A stretch of 38,447 bases of DNA from Gammaproteobacteria bacterium (lineage in GTDB: Bacteria; Pseudomonadota; Gammaproteobacteria; Pseudomonadales; Cellvibrionaceae): positions 1 to 38,447 of the forward strand of contig JANYIO010000029.1 of the NCBI GenBank assembly GCA_025362015.1. Reading direction: 5' to 3'. Below are positions 1 to 7,940 of this stretch, piece after piece (within the stretch, counting starts at the first letter, position 1; the number at the start of each line of letters is the position of its first letter). Under the pieces are notes generated by a model that saw nothing but the letters and a program-made list of their open reading frames with translations, was not told where the DNA came from and ran no database searches. Both the position numbers and the translations under genes were made by a program.

Positions 1-800
1 ATGACTTTGCCGAGCGTGGTAATGTCAGCTTTGATATTGTAATAACCTTGCGCACCCGTATGGCTGACACGGAAGCCAGTCATCACTTCATCAAGAATTA
101 ATAGGCTGCCGTGTTGATCACACACATCGCGCAAAGTTTCTAAAAATCCGCTAATAGGTGGAACACAATTCATATTGCCCACAACAGGTTCAACAATAAT
201 GCACGCAACTTTATCGCCATGCGCCGCAAAATAATCACGCACTTGTTGTGAATTGTTGTAGTCCAGAGTGACGGTGTGATCAGCCAACACGGCGGGCACA
301 CCAGGCGAGCTTGGGACGCCCATCGTTAATGCGCCAGAGCCGGCTTTAATGAGCAATGAATCTGAGTGGCCGTGGTAACAACCTTCAAATTTAATAATAT
401 TATCGCGCTTGGTAAATGCGCGGGCTAAACGAATCGCACTCATTGTGGCTTCGGTGCCAGAGCTTACAAAACGCACCATATCCATATTGGGCATGAGTGC
501 GCATAGCTTATCTGCAAGCGTGGTTTCACGTTCAGTTGGCGCACCAAAACTTAAACCAAATTTTGCGGTTTCAATCACTGCGTTAATCACATCAGGGTGC
601 GCATGACCCAGCACCATAGGCCCCCAGGATTGCACGTAATCAATATAGCGTTTGCAATCTGCATCCCAGGCATAAGCGCCTTGTGCCTTTTCAAAAAATA
701 TTGGTGTGCCACCCACGGCCTTAAAAGCGCGTACGGGGGAGTTAACGCCACCGGGAATATGTTTTTGTGCTTGTGCAAATAATTCTTCTGAACGGGTCAT
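1..800 (-). CDS. hemL: glutamate-1-semialdehyde 2,1-aminomutase (partial, 3' end outside window)
   Basis: This enzyme converts glutamate-1-semialdehyde to 5-aminolevulinate, an early step of the C5 route to heme, using pyridoxal phosphate. The gene reads on the minus strand from an ATG at 800 and stays open to the window edge, giving about 266 of the usual ~430 residues. The translation begins [20 protein letters not shown] and carries the family segments [22 protein letters not shown] and LDEVMTGFR. The last codons read TLGKVI, which contains the PLP-binding lysine. An AGGA ribosome binding site lies 7 bases before the start. It sits 20 bp downstream of thiE and is the third gene of a hemJ-thiE-hemL run, so the three are probably co-transcribed. 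The family call is very secure; only the C-terminal third is unseen. Confidence 0.96.
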   Translation of the reverse strand, partial: MTRSEELFAQAQKHIPGGVNSPVRAFKAVGGTPIFFEKAQGAYAWDADCKRYIDYVQSWGPMVLGHAHPDVINAVIETAKFGLSFGAPTERETTLADKLCALMPNMDMVRFVSSGTEATMSAIRLARAFTKRDNIIKFEGCYHGHSDSLLIKAGSGALTMGVPSSPGVPAVLADHTVTLDYNNSQQVRDYFAAHGDKVACIIVEPVVGNMNCVPPISGFLETLRDVCDQHGSLLILDEVMTGFRVSHTGAQGYYNIKADITTLGKV

Positions 801-820
801 GGTAAGTCCTAAAATAATTG

Positions 821-1444
821 CTATAAATTAATAAATAATGTTGCTTGTTGTTCAATATTTTCTGCTGCAAATAAATTATGGCAAACTGCGATCATGTCTG
901 CACCTGCATCTATAACTTGTTTTGCGTTTTCAATGGTAATGCCACCAATTGCAACAATCATGGTATTTGGAAATTTCTCTCTCGCTTCGCGCAATAAATT
1001 CAGGGGCGCAGGGCGAGCATTGGGTTTTGTGTTGGATACAAAAAAACGCCCGAAGGCAATATAGTTGGCACCATCCGCAATGGCTTTTTCCGCCAGCGCC
1101 AATGAATCCTGACAGGTTACGCCGATAATTGCATGGGTGCCCAATAATACACGTGCAGCTTTTATGTCGCCATCGCCTTGACCTAAATGAACTCCTTGAG
1201 CATTTATTCGCTGTGTTAAGTGCACATCATCATTAATAATTAAGGTGGCGCTGAAGCGATTACACAAGGTTAATAATTGCGTCGCGTCAGCTAAACGCTG
1301 CGCGGCGTTGTTCGATTTGTCGCGATATTGTATAAACTTGCAGCCACCTTTTAATGCAGCTATCACGCCCGCAAAAAGTTTTTCATTGGGCATGAGTTGT
1401 GTATCTGTGATTGCGTACAAGCTTTTTGTGTTAATGCGTTGCAT
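821..1444 (-). CDS. thiE: thiamine-phosphate synthase
   Basis: ThiE joins the pyrimidine diphosphate and thiazole phosphate moieties to make thiamine monophosphate in the cytoplasm. The 207-residue protein matches the usual ~210. It shows the TIM-barrel phosphate and pyrophosphate motifs in order: IQYRDK near residue 38, the metal-binding [25 protein letters not shown], and the glycine-rich [10 protein letters not shown] near 165. It lies between hemJ and hemL with gaps of about 20 bp on each side. The start is the only plausible ATG, but I see no clear Shine-Dalgarno sequence before it, which would fit translational coupling to hemJ. No TPP riboswitch is visible upstream of this gene or of hemJ. 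Confidence 0.95.
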   Translation of the reverse strand: MQRINTKSLYAITDTQLMPNEKLFAGVIAALKGGCKFIQYRDKSNNAAQRLADATQLLTLCNRFSATLIINDDVHLTQRINAQGVHLGQGDGDIKAARVLLGTHAIIGVTCQDSLALAEKAIADGANYIAFGRFFVSNTKPNARPAPLNLLREAREKFPNTMIVAIGGITIENAKQVIDAGADMIAVCHNLFAAENIEQQATLFINL

Positions 1445-1465
1445 ACGAAATACTTGTGAAAAAAA

Positions 1466-1888
1466 TCAAAATGGTTTTACCACGACCAAAATCACAATTC
1501 CCACCAAAAGCAAGACAGGGAACTCATTAAACCAGCGAAAAAACACATGGCTCTTCGTGCATTTGTGATCGCGCAGTTGTTTGAAATAAGCAACACAAGC
1601 ATGGTGATAAATTGTCACCAGCATTACTAACGCTAATTTGCACCAATACCAGGTTTGAGTGGAATAATAACTCCAACCTAAATAACTCATCCAGCCACCG
1701 AAAATAAACACTGCAATCATGGAAGGGTTGGCAATGCCACGCAGTAATTTCCGTTCCATAATTTTAAAGCGTTCACGACTAATGTCATCTTCACTCATCG
1801 TGTGATAAACAAATAAACGCGGCAAATAAAACAGTGCAGCAAACCAGGTGATCACAGAAATAATGTGAAAGGCTTTTATCCAGAGCAT
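1466..1888 (-). CDS. hemJ: HemJ-type protoporphyrinogen IX oxidase (UPF0093 membrane protein)
   Basis: This is a 140-residue membrane protein of the HemJ/UPF0093 family, which oxidises protoporphyrinogen IX to protoporphyrin IX in the inner membrane. It starts MLWIKAFHIISVITWFAALF, with the conserved early histidine, and continues with LPRLFVYH and the ERKLLRGI stretch. Four hydrophobic segments can be seen, near residues 5-23, 53-72, 83-103 and 121-138. The length is typical. A GAGG ribosome binding site precedes the ATG by 4-5 bases. Its place beside hemL and thiE, divergent from argC, supports the heme role. Homologues are sometimes labelled CopD-like; the sequence favours HemJ. Confidence 0.88.
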   Translation of the reverse strand: MLWIKAFHIISVITWFAALFYLPRLFVYHTMSEDDISRERFKIMERKLLRGIANPSMIAVFIFGGWMSYLGWSYYSTQTWYWCKLALVMLVTIYHHACVAYFKQLRDHKCTKSHVFFRWFNEFPVLLLVGIVILVVVKPF

Positions 1889-1912
1889 AAGTCCTCTTAT
1901 CTTTAAAGGCGG

Positions 1913-2189
1913 CTAGAGCTTGTAATAGTTGTCGATTCGCTCACATGTCATTATCCCCAGCTCAGATTTTTGCACGTTAGCAATAGACGTCGCGTCAACT
2001 TTAGCGTGGTTCATATTAAGCAGCGCCTGGTAGAGATTAGGTTGTTCGTCTAACTCGATTATATCCACGGCCGCGCCCGGATTTCTTCGAGGTTGAGCAG
2101 TTTATCAGGTGTCGCAACGGCATCTACAAGAAAATATGCAGATCGCAGGGATTGAGCAAAGGATGGCCAAAGCACGGTTACTAATAAGG
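1913..2189 (-). pseudogene. decayed periplasmic solute-binding protein remnant
   Basis: The minus strand holds two coding-like pieces in different frames. The first (about 2189 to 2060) reads a secretion-signal-like segment, LLVTVLWPSFAQ, followed by SLRSAYFLVDAVATPDKLLN and LEEIR, then hits a stop. A one-base shift near 2060 opens a second piece to the TAG at 1913-1915, reading VDIIELDEQPNLYQALLNMN, then HAKVDATSIANVQKSELG and a short tail. The layout (cleaved signal, short strand, late helix with 'QALLNMNHAKVDA') resembles the two ends of a bacterial family-3 extracellular solute-binding protein with the middle lost. No start codon with a ribosome binding site is left. The family assignment is tentative; that it is a broken coding sequence is more certain. 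Confidence 0.45.
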
Positions 2190-2345
2190 ATAGCTATTTT
2201 GCCCAAAAGTTTGTCGTGCCAATACTTAGTATGCACTGGCCAACGGCTTGTTGTGCGCACAAGCCGACCGCGGATAAAATTGGATTCTATATTTTTACTT
2301 TCAGTTATGCCTTTTTGCTTTTGATTTAGGGCCAAGGCTCTTATT

Positions 2346-2379
2346 ATGGCTAACTGTTTTGAATGGCTAATGTTATTAG
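2346..2379. repeat. 17-bp imperfect direct repeat upstream of argC
   Basis: Two adjacent 17-base units begin ATGGCTAA, at 2346 and 2363, and share most of their first nine bases before diverging. The second unit overlaps the left arm of an inverted repeat. The role is unknown; it is listed because several other gene borders in this window have repeats of similar period. Confidence 0.4.
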
Positions 2380-2394
2380 GTTAGTAACATAGCC
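2365..2394. promoter_or_regulatory. inverted repeat upstream of argC
   Basis: The arms GGCTAATGTTA (2365-2375) and TAACATAGCC (2385-2394) are complementary apart from one bulged A, with a 9-base loop. It lies 36 bp before the argC start, where an operator or 5' leader hairpin could act. It does not match the ArgR box pattern and lacks a U-tract, so neither an ArgR site nor a terminator is supported. Confidence 0.3.
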
Positions 2395-2430
2395 CAGAAG
2401 TTATTGATTAAGTAAATGAAGGGGTTGCAT

Positions 2431-3477
2431 GTGATTAAGGCAGGTATTGTTGGCGGTACAGGTTACACCGGTGTTGAATTGCTACGTTTGTTAGCAAAAC
2501 ATCCAGAAGTTGAAGTGACAGTGATTACTTCGCGCGCAGAAGCCGGCGTTAAAGTGGCAGATATGTACCCAAGCTTGCGCGGCCATATTGACCTGGTTTT
2601 CACTGAGCCAGATGTTGCGTTGCTGGGTGAGCTGGACGTGGTGTTCTTTGCTACTCCACACGGCGTCGCACAAAACCTTATGCCGGCATTGATGCAAACC
2701 AAAGCACGCATTATCGATCTCTCTGCAGATTTCAGGATTCGCGACGTTGCTCTCTGGGAGAAATGGTACAACCAGGTTCACGGCGCGCCCGAGTTAGTTG
2801 CGCAAGCGGTGTATGGTTTGCCGGAAGTGAATCGCGCGGCGATAACTACTGCTAAGCTTATTGCTTGCCCGGGTTGTTATCCCACTGCAACTCAGTTGGG
2901 CTTTTTGCCATTGCTTGAAAATAATTTGGTTGATCCAACTCATTTGATTTCTAATGCGGCCAGCGGCGCGAGTGGTGCAGGGCGGCAGGGCAAAATTGAC
3001 AATTTGTTGTCAGAAGTGAGTGATAGTTTTAAAGCTTACGGGGCCGCTGGTCATCGTCATTTACCTGAAATTGAACAAGGTTTACGCGATGTTCAGCCGA
3101 GCGGTATTGCGCCTGCGCTATTGACCTTTGTGCCGCATTTGTTGCCGATTATTCGCGGGATTCACGCGACCCTTTACGCGACGCTTCTGGATGCAAATAA
3201 AGTCCCGGATTTGCAGGCTCTTTACGAGCAACGTTATGCGAATGAACCCTTTGTGGATGTATTACCTGCAGGTCAATTACCACAAACACGTTCGGTAAAA
3301 GGTTCAAATATGTGTCGTATTGCCGTATTGCGTCCGCAAAATCGCGCTACAGTGGTGGTCTTGTCGGTTATCGACAATCTTACGAAAGGTGCATCCGGCC
3401 AGGCAGTACAGAACATGAACATTATGTTTGGTTTCGATGAAAAAGCAGGGTTGGATGTCATAGCGCTCCTGCCTTAA
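2431..3477 (+). CDS. argC: N-acetyl-gamma-glutamyl-phosphate reductase
   Basis: ArgC makes N-acetylglutamate semialdehyde by NADPH-dependent reduction in arginine synthesis. The chosen start is GTG at 2431, giving 348 residues that begin [13 protein letters not shown], the normal N-terminus with the NADP-binding glycine motif. AAGGGG at 2419-2424 is spaced 6 bases from this GTG. An in-frame ATG at 2416 would add five residues but would place that ribosome binding site inside the coding region. The catalytic cysteine sits in ACPGCYPTA near residue 149, and HRHLPEIEQ and FVPHLLPI follow as in the family. It is divergent from hemJ and first in a co-directional run with the DUF6776-like gene, bactofilin and erpA. 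Confidence 0.96.
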   Translation: MIKAGIVGGTGYTGVELLRLLAKHPEVEVTVITSRAEAGVKVADMYPSLRGHIDLVFTEPDVALLGELDVVFFATPHGVAQNLMPALMQTKARIIDLSADFRIRDVALWEKWYNQVHGAPELVAQAVYGLPEVNRAAITTAKLIACPGCYPTATQLGFLPLLENNLVDPTHLISNAASGASGAGRQGKIDNLLSEVSDSFKAYGAAGHRHLPEIEQGLRDVQPSGIAPALLTFVPHLLPIIRGIHATLYATLLDANKVPDLQALYEQRYANEPFVDVLPAGQLPQTRSVKGSNMCRIAVLRPQNRATVVVLSVIDNLTKGASGQAVQNMNIMFGFDEKAGLDVIALLP

Positions 3478-3579
3478 GCTTCCATTCTTTAATGAATTAA
3501 ACTTTAGTGATTTAAAAATCATGAGAGTTAACTTTCTGTGTTTTAGATTGTTGCTCATTTTATAATAAGGCAGATAAAC

Positions 3580-4275
3580 GTGGCGGTAAAAGGCAGCATT
3601 AATCACCCCATGAGGATTATTCCTCATCGCCCTTTGACGCGTTATTTACGTTTATTGGCGTTGTTAATGATCTGTGCCAGTTGTTTTTTTGTTGGATTTT
3701 TTTACGCACAACGGCTGCAACAATCTGTTGAAGATAATAAGCACCAGGAACAGCAAAACTTGGCTCAAGAGGTGTCTGAGTTGCACACTAATGCTGAGGT
3801 GGATCGTCAAACTATTGAAGATATGCGTCAGTTAGTGATGACGCAAAAAGCCCAGATGGCTGCCTCTGAACGTTTTTTGCGAGTTTATAAGGAGCTCTTG
3901 GCATCTGGTGCTAAACTGAATCCATTAGGGGTGAGTTTTGGTTTATTTACCGTATTTCCATTGGCAGAGAAGGGACATTTTAGCTTCAAGTTGGTCGTGC
4001 AAAAATTATCGACGCAAGAGGCGGACTTCATAGGTAGCTTAGGGTTTAAAGTGATAGGTCAGCAAGCTGGCAAGTCTACAGAGCTGTCGCTTTATCAAAT
4101 TTCCACTCAAGCAACTTCAGCCACTATTCCTCTAAATTTGAAATACTTCCAGGTCTTGGAAGGTGAGTTGCAACTACCCTTAGATTTCATACCAAAAACG
4201 GTTGAACTAGTGGTTAAAACGGGCGATAAAACCGTTATTGAAACCCAACTGGAATGGCCAGTTCCTTTGTCTTAG
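3580..4275 (+). CDS. DUF6776-like single-pass membrane protein
   Basis: This is a 231-residue protein of unknown function. It has a short basic cytoplasmic N-terminus, one transmembrane helix around residues 22-44 (LLALLMICASCFFVGFFYA), a charged and probably coiled-coil stretch around 46-100, and a beta-rich C-terminal half ending in ETQLEWPVPLS. The start is GTG at 3580, preceded by AATAAGG at a suitable distance; an ATG at 3610 is possible but would leave less of the basic N-terminus. In many gammaproteobacteria a protein of this shape lies immediately before a bactofilin and erpA, as here. The context suggests an envelope-linked partner of the bactofilin, which is an inference. Family naming rests on recall of this synteny. 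Confidence 0.75.
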   Translation: MAVKGSINHPMRIIPHRPLTRYLRLLALLMICASCFFVGFFYAQRLQQSVEDNKHQEQQNLAQEVSELHTNAEVDRQTIEDMRQLVMTQKAQMAASERFLRVYKELLASGAKLNPLGVSFGLFTVFPLAEKGHFSFKLVVQKLSTQEADFIGSLGFKVIGQQAGKSTELSLYQISTQATSATIPLNLKYFQVLEGELQLPLDFIPKTVELVVKTGDKTVIETQLEWPVPLS

Positions 4276-4305
4276 TACTTTTAAAACCTTACCGAGGTTA
4301 ATGTA

Positions 4306-4800
4306 ATGTTCAATTCCAAAACAAAACAAATGTTTGCCAATCATCAGTCGTTACTTTCCCCAGCTACCCGAATTGTGGGAGATCTTTATTTTAGCGGTGA
4401 TCTATATTTGGAAGGCTCTCTTAAGGGCAATATTTACGCAGAAGAAGGTAAGTCTGCAAAATTGATTGTGGCTGAAAGCAGTGTTGTTGAAGGTGAAATT
4501 CATGCACCTAATATCGTTATTAACGGCAAAGTGTACGGCGCAATTTATTCCACCAAACATATCGAACTAGCGGCGAAAGCGATGGTAGAGGGCGCTATTC
4601 ACTATCATTTAATTGAAATGGTTAAGGGCTCTCATTTGGTTGGTCAGCTAGTATGTACAGGCTTCGGGGTGGATAGCGATGCCTCAGCAGATGTTAAAGA
4701 AGAAGCAAAAGTTATAGTGAAAGGTGATGTTCGACCCATTGTTAAAATAGAACCGAAAGCCGACATTAAGCCAGAAGCGAAAATGAACGTTTCTCAATAG
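4306..4800 (+). CDS. bactofilin (polymer-forming cytoskeletal protein)
   Basis: Bactofilins polymerise without nucleotides into membrane-associated filaments that serve as scaffolds in cell shape and wall synthesis. This 164-residue protein has the family core from about 20 to 125: TRIVGDLYFSGDLYLEGSLK, then repeated beta-helix rungs with glycines and valines (VEGEIHAPNIVINGKVYGAI, VEGAIHYHL). The tail after about 125 is variable and Lys/Glu/Ala-rich, with an imperfect repeated PKADIKPEAK-like pattern. It lies 30 bp after the DUF6776-like gene and is probably co-transcribed with it. The start ATG follows a CCGAGG-like ribosome binding site. Confidence 0.92.
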   Translation: MFNSKTKQMFANHQSLLSPATRIVGDLYFSGDLYLEGSLKGNIYAEEGKSAKLIVAESSVVEGEIHAPNIVINGKVYGAIYSTKHIELAAKAMVEGAIHYHLIEMVKGSHLVGQLVCTGFGVDSDASADVKEEAKVIVKGDVRPIVKIEPKADIKPEAKMNVSQ

Positions 4801-4861
4801 TTGACTGAATTAGTCAGGTACAGGGATAATCAACTTCGTCGTCAATGTATCGGAGTAGTTT

Positions 4862-5218
4862 ATGTCCAGCGCAGCAGAAATTTTTATCCCGCAAGCGGTA
4901 TATGTTAGTGACAGTGCCGTTGCTAAGGTAAAAAGTCTGATTGAAGAAGAAGGGAATGACGATCTGAAGTTGCGTGTCTACGTTACCGGTGGTGGCTGCT
5001 CTGGCTTTCAATACGGCTTTACGTTTGATGAAGCCGTTACCGAAGATGATTCCGTGGTTGAAAAAGATGGCGTTAAAGTATTGGTCGATTCAATGAGCTA
5101 TCCCTATCTCGTGGGGGCGAAGGTGGATTACGAGGAAGGTTTGCAGGGCTCAAAGTTTGTGATACAAAACCCGAATGCATCTAGTACTTGTGGCTGTGGT
5201 TCATCTTTTTCCATATAG
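4862..5218 (+). CDS. erpA: iron-sulfur cluster insertion protein ErpA
   Basis: ErpA is an A-type carrier that hands [4Fe-4S] clusters to target enzymes, including those of isoprenoid synthesis. The 118-residue protein has the three ligand cysteines of the family: Cys46 in TGGGCSGFQ and Cys110 and Cys112 in [10 protein letters not shown]. The conserved QYGFTFD and [16 protein letters not shown] segments lie between. The N-terminal extension [19 protein letters not shown] fits ErpA better than IscA or SufA. CGGAG at about 4850 is the likely ribosome binding site. It follows the bactofilin gene by 61 bp; no IscR-type site was recognised. Confidence 0.95.
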   Translation: MSSAAEIFIPQAVYVSDSAVAKVKSLIEEEGNDDLKLRVYVTGGGCSGFQYGFTFDEAVTEDDSVVEKDGVKVLVDSMSYPYLVGAKVDYEEGLQGSKFVIQNPNASSTCGCGSSFSI

Positions 5219-5289
5219 AAGAGCTATAGTCATCTGCTTTTACGTGATCCGACCCGCCGTTTGTATGCACTGACTTCAATCTAATCCCA

Positions 5290-5345
5290 TTGCGAAAATA
5301 CCATCTAAATTGCGCGAAAAGATCGACTAAATGGACCTTTTCGCG
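5290..5345. repeat. imperfect direct repeat and 9-bp hairpin upstream of accA
   Basis: Two adjacent imperfect copies (5290-5309 and 5310-5331) run TTGCG, then AAAA, then CTAAA, the second being two bases longer. The second copy also starts a perfect 9-bp inverted repeat, CGCGAAAAG (5313-5321) with CTTTTCGCG (5337-5345) and a 15-base loop. No T-run follows, so this is not a normal rho-independent terminator. It lies 121 bp before the accA start and could be an mRNA leader structure or operator. Confidence 0.5.
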
Positions 5346-5466
5346 TAAGGTGGCGCCACTTGTGTCGCCGGTTACAGATCTTTATTTTGCTGTAACTTCT
5401 TAAGGTGCTGACTATAAATATCACATAATGGTAGTTCCCTACCCAAACATAGAGCCTGTAACTGCT

Positions 5467-6417
5467 ATGAATCTGAATTATCTGGATTTTGAACAGCCAA
5501 TCGCTGATCTCGAAGGCAAAATTGAAGAATTACAATTCATTGGCAACTCGAGTGATGTCAATATCGCCGATGAAATTGCTAAATTACGTGAAAAAAGCAC
5601 CAAACTAACCGAAACCATCTACGCAAAACTTACGGCGTGGGATGTAGTCAAGATTGCTCGTCACCCGCTGCGCCCTTATGCTTCCGATTATATTTCGCGT
5701 GTATTTACTGATTTTGATGAACTACACGGCGATCGCCATTTTGGTGACGACAAAGCAATTATTGCCGGTGTCGCGCGTCTGGACGGCAAACCGGTCATGA
5801 TTATTGCCGAAGAAAAAGGCCGCACTGTCCACGAAAAAGTTATGCGCAATTTTGGTATGCCTAAACCTGAGGGTTATCGTAAAGCCTTGCGTTTAATGGA
5901 GATGGCCGAGCGTTTTAAGTTGCCAATTCTTACACTGATTGATACTCCCGGCGCCTATCCTGGTATCGATTCCGAAGAGCGCGGTATCTCTGAATCCATT
6001 GCGCAAAACCTTGCGGTTATGTCGCGTTTGCGTACCCCTATTATCTGTACCGTTATCGGTGAAGGCTCTTCTGGTGGCGCTTTGGCGATAGGTGTGGGCG
6101 ATCAGCTCAACATGTTGCAATACTCCACCTACTTTGTGATTTCGCCTGAAGGTTGCGCCAATATTATTTGGAAAACTGTCACGAAAGCGCCTGAAGCTGC
6201 ACAAGCAATGGGTGTGACATCTAAAATTTTGCAAGACTTAGGTATAGTGGATGAAACTATTCCTGAGCCACTCGGCGGTGCTCATCGCGATATAGATGCC
6301 ATGGCGAGAAAATTGCGTGAACGTTTAATTGCGCAATTAGATAAGCTGAGTAAAGAACCGTTGGATGCGTTAATTGAACGCCGATATCAGCGTTTGATGA
6401 GTTACGGAAATCCATAG
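5467..6417 (+). CDS. accA: acetyl-CoA carboxylase carboxyltransferase subunit alpha
   Basis: AccA is the alpha half of the carboxyltransferase that, with AccD, moves CO2 from biotin to acetyl-CoA to make malonyl-CoA for fatty acids. The start at 5467 gives [20 protein letters not shown] and 316 residues, close to the usual ~319. An upstream ATG at 5428 would add 13 residues unlike the family. Conserved parts include [10 protein letters not shown], the acyl-CoA-binding [29 protein letters not shown], and the oxyanion-type [12 protein letters not shown]. It is followed by a strong terminator and preceded by a 248-bp gap, so it is probably its own transcription unit. Confidence 0.96.
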   Translation: MNLNYLDFEQPIADLEGKIEELQFIGNSSDVNIADEIAKLREKSTKLTETIYAKLTAWDVVKIARHPLRPYASDYISRVFTDFDELHGDRHFGDDKAIIAGVARLDGKPVMIIAEEKGRTVHEKVMRNFGMPKPEGYRKALRLMEMAERFKLPILTLIDTPGAYPGIDSEERGISESIAQNLAVMSRLRTPIICTVIGEGSSGGALAIGVGDQLNMLQYSTYFVISPEGCANIIWKTVTKAPEAAQAMGVTSKILQDLGIVDETIPEPLGGAHRDIDAMARKLRERLIAQLDKLSKEPLDALIERRYQRLMSYGNP

Positions 6418-6431
6418 TAGATGTTACAAAC

Positions 6432-6466
6432 AAAAAACCGCTGATGAAAGTCAGCGGTTTTTTTTA
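6432..6466 (+). terminator. rho-independent terminator after accA
   Basis: A perfect 10-bp stem AAACCGCTGA / TCAGCGGTTT (6435-6444 and 6451-6460) with a 6-base loop is followed by a run of eight T. It starts 15 bp after the accA stop. There are five A before the stem, so on the minus strand it has a shorter T-run and could also act weakly for the hydrolase gene that converges on it. Confidence 0.93.
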
Positions 6467-6518
6467 ACTATCTGGTTAATGCTGCTGTGATTAATATAAT
6501 ATTATTTAGCTGTGTTTT

Positions 6519-7748
6519 CTACAGAGCACTCTGGCTAATAGCATCTAAAAAAGTGCTGTAATAGTTAAAATCCGCTTGAGAAAAAATTAACGTTTGATTC
6601 AACAAGATCGCATAGCTGACACCGGAAGGGAATTGCTTTACCACCGTTGTTAGCCCTTCCATATCACCATTAAATTGAGTTTCTTGTGCAGGGTAATTTA
6701 CTAAAGGCGTTCCCGTATCGCTATCGTGCAATCCGTATTCTCTGGTTGATAGTCTGTAATGCTGGGCAAATAGCGCCATCACACGCGCTGTGGTAATGCT
6801 GCAACAGATACTTAACCAGTTAGTCACTTCGCGCATCTCTTCGGCGCAAATGGCTTGTGTGTCGGTAAACACGCTTTTGCATTGGGCGGTTGTATTGTAA
6901 GCCGGCTCGCGAATATCTCTATCCACTAAACGTGATGCCCCTGCTTTAAACTCAGAGCTTGCAACGCCAAGCTGAGCCATTATGTTTGTTTGCACAAACT
7001 CCACATAACTTTTCTGCGCTGCAAGCTCAACAATATAGCCCAACACCATAAAACCAAAATTAGAAAAATTGTCAAAGCTGCTATCTGCTGACGACCCCGG
7101 AGTGTAACCGAGAGGTCTGGCCATATAGTATTTAATAATTTCTGCTTGTGTTGGAGGGCGATTAATATTTAATGTGTTTTTAATGTCGGATTCTAAATAA
7201 GCTGCATCACCCGACATAGATATTAGCCAGCCGCCTTCGTGTGAAATTAAATGTTGAATGGTAATGTTTTTTACTCGCGCATCGGTATTCGCGGATAAAA
7301 AATTAGCAGATAACCAACAAGGCGCATTATTGCCCGTGCAGAACACATGATCAGATAAACTGAGGCTACCGTTGTTGGCTAGTGTGCGAATCGCCGCCGC
7401 CGTCACCGGTTTTATGATGCTGCCGGTACGCATCAGCGCATCGGTTGTTAGCGAAACTGTGTGCGCGGCATCCTCAAACCCGTAGGCTTTTTCATAAATA
7501 ATTTGGCCGTTTTTTGCCACCGCAAACGTAACTGCGCTAACCCCACTTGTTGTCATGAGTGCATTGATGGCGTTATCGGCAGCTACGCCTAATGGCTGCG
7601 AAATACTGATGCTACTAGATGCAACGGCGGAGCTTATAGGAGGAGGGCTCTTGTCGCTGCCACCACCGCCAACGCAGCCTACCAGTAGCAATATGACGAT
7701 CACTGAAATACTAAGAAGATTAAATGTGCGCTGTGAGAATCGTTTCAT
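6519..7748 (-). CDS. lipoprotein serine hydrolase, beta-lactamase (PF00144-like) family
   Basis: This 409-residue protein has a lipoprotein signal: a hydrophobic segment at about 11-24 and a lipobox ending LLVGC at Cys25, then a Gly/Ser/Pro linker. The beta-lactamase/penicillin-binding fold follows. It has the active-site SxxK motif as Ser110-Ile-Ile-Lys113 and the typical HLISHEGG segment near 166. The second family motif, normally Tyr-x-Asn, reads Phe228-Ser-Asn in NFSNFGFMVLGY, so the usual catalytic tyrosine is replaced. The C-terminus has GDMEGLTTVVKQFPSGVSYA, the likely counterpart of the third motif. It may be an esterase, a peptidase or a non-catalytic relative; the substrate cannot be told. 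The AraC-type gene upstream on the same strand may regulate it. Confidence 0.85.
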   Translation of the reverse strand: MKRFSQRTFNLLSISVIVILLLVGCVGGGGSDKSPPPISSAVASSSISISQPLGVAADNAINALMTTSGVSAVTFAVAKNGQIIYEKAYGFEDAAHTVSLTTDALMRTGSIIKPVTAAAIRTLANNGSLSLSDHVFCTGNNAPCWLSANFLSANTDARVKNITIQHLISHEGGWLISMSGDAAYLESDIKNTLNINRPPTQAEIIKYYMARPLGYTPGSSADSSFDNFSNFGFMVLGYIVELAAQKSYVEFVQTNIMAQLGVASSEFKAGASRLVDRDIREPAYNTTAQCKSVFTDTQAICAEEMREVTNWLSICCSITTARVMALFAQHYRLSTREYGLHDSDTGTPLVNYPAQETQFNGDMEGLTTVVKQFPSGVSYAILLNQTLIFSQADFNYYSTFLDAISQSAL

Positions 7749-7940
7749 CGCGGATTACCCTTTAGCCTGAATTAATTGATTTGTGTATCAGAGCCAGTAA
7801 GGTAAACGCAGCAACGAGTCAAGGTGTCTCGTTTGATAAAAATTGACTTGCTTGCAAGGCAAAACATTCCCAGCGGTTAAGAAATAAGCCAACAATTATT
7901 TGTTTGGCTTGTTTGCAGTGGTCAGCTAGGAGTGCTTTCT

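Noticed and set aside
2105-2335. Overlapping open frames on both strands (71 and 76 codons) before argC
   Set aside because: Neither has a ribosome binding site or family resemblance. The part below about 2190 is better explained as the frameshifted binding-protein remnant.
2365-2394. ArgR operator before argC
   Set aside because: The inverted repeat does not match the TGAAT/ATTCA-type ArgR box.
1889-2430. TPP riboswitch for the thiE operon
   Set aside because: I looked on the minus strand for the conserved CUGAGA and ACC.GAUCUGG..AAU elements and did not find them.
4802-4816. Small palindrome TGACTGAATTAGTCA after the bactofilin gene as a terminator
   Set aside because: The stem has only five base pairs and no T-run follows.
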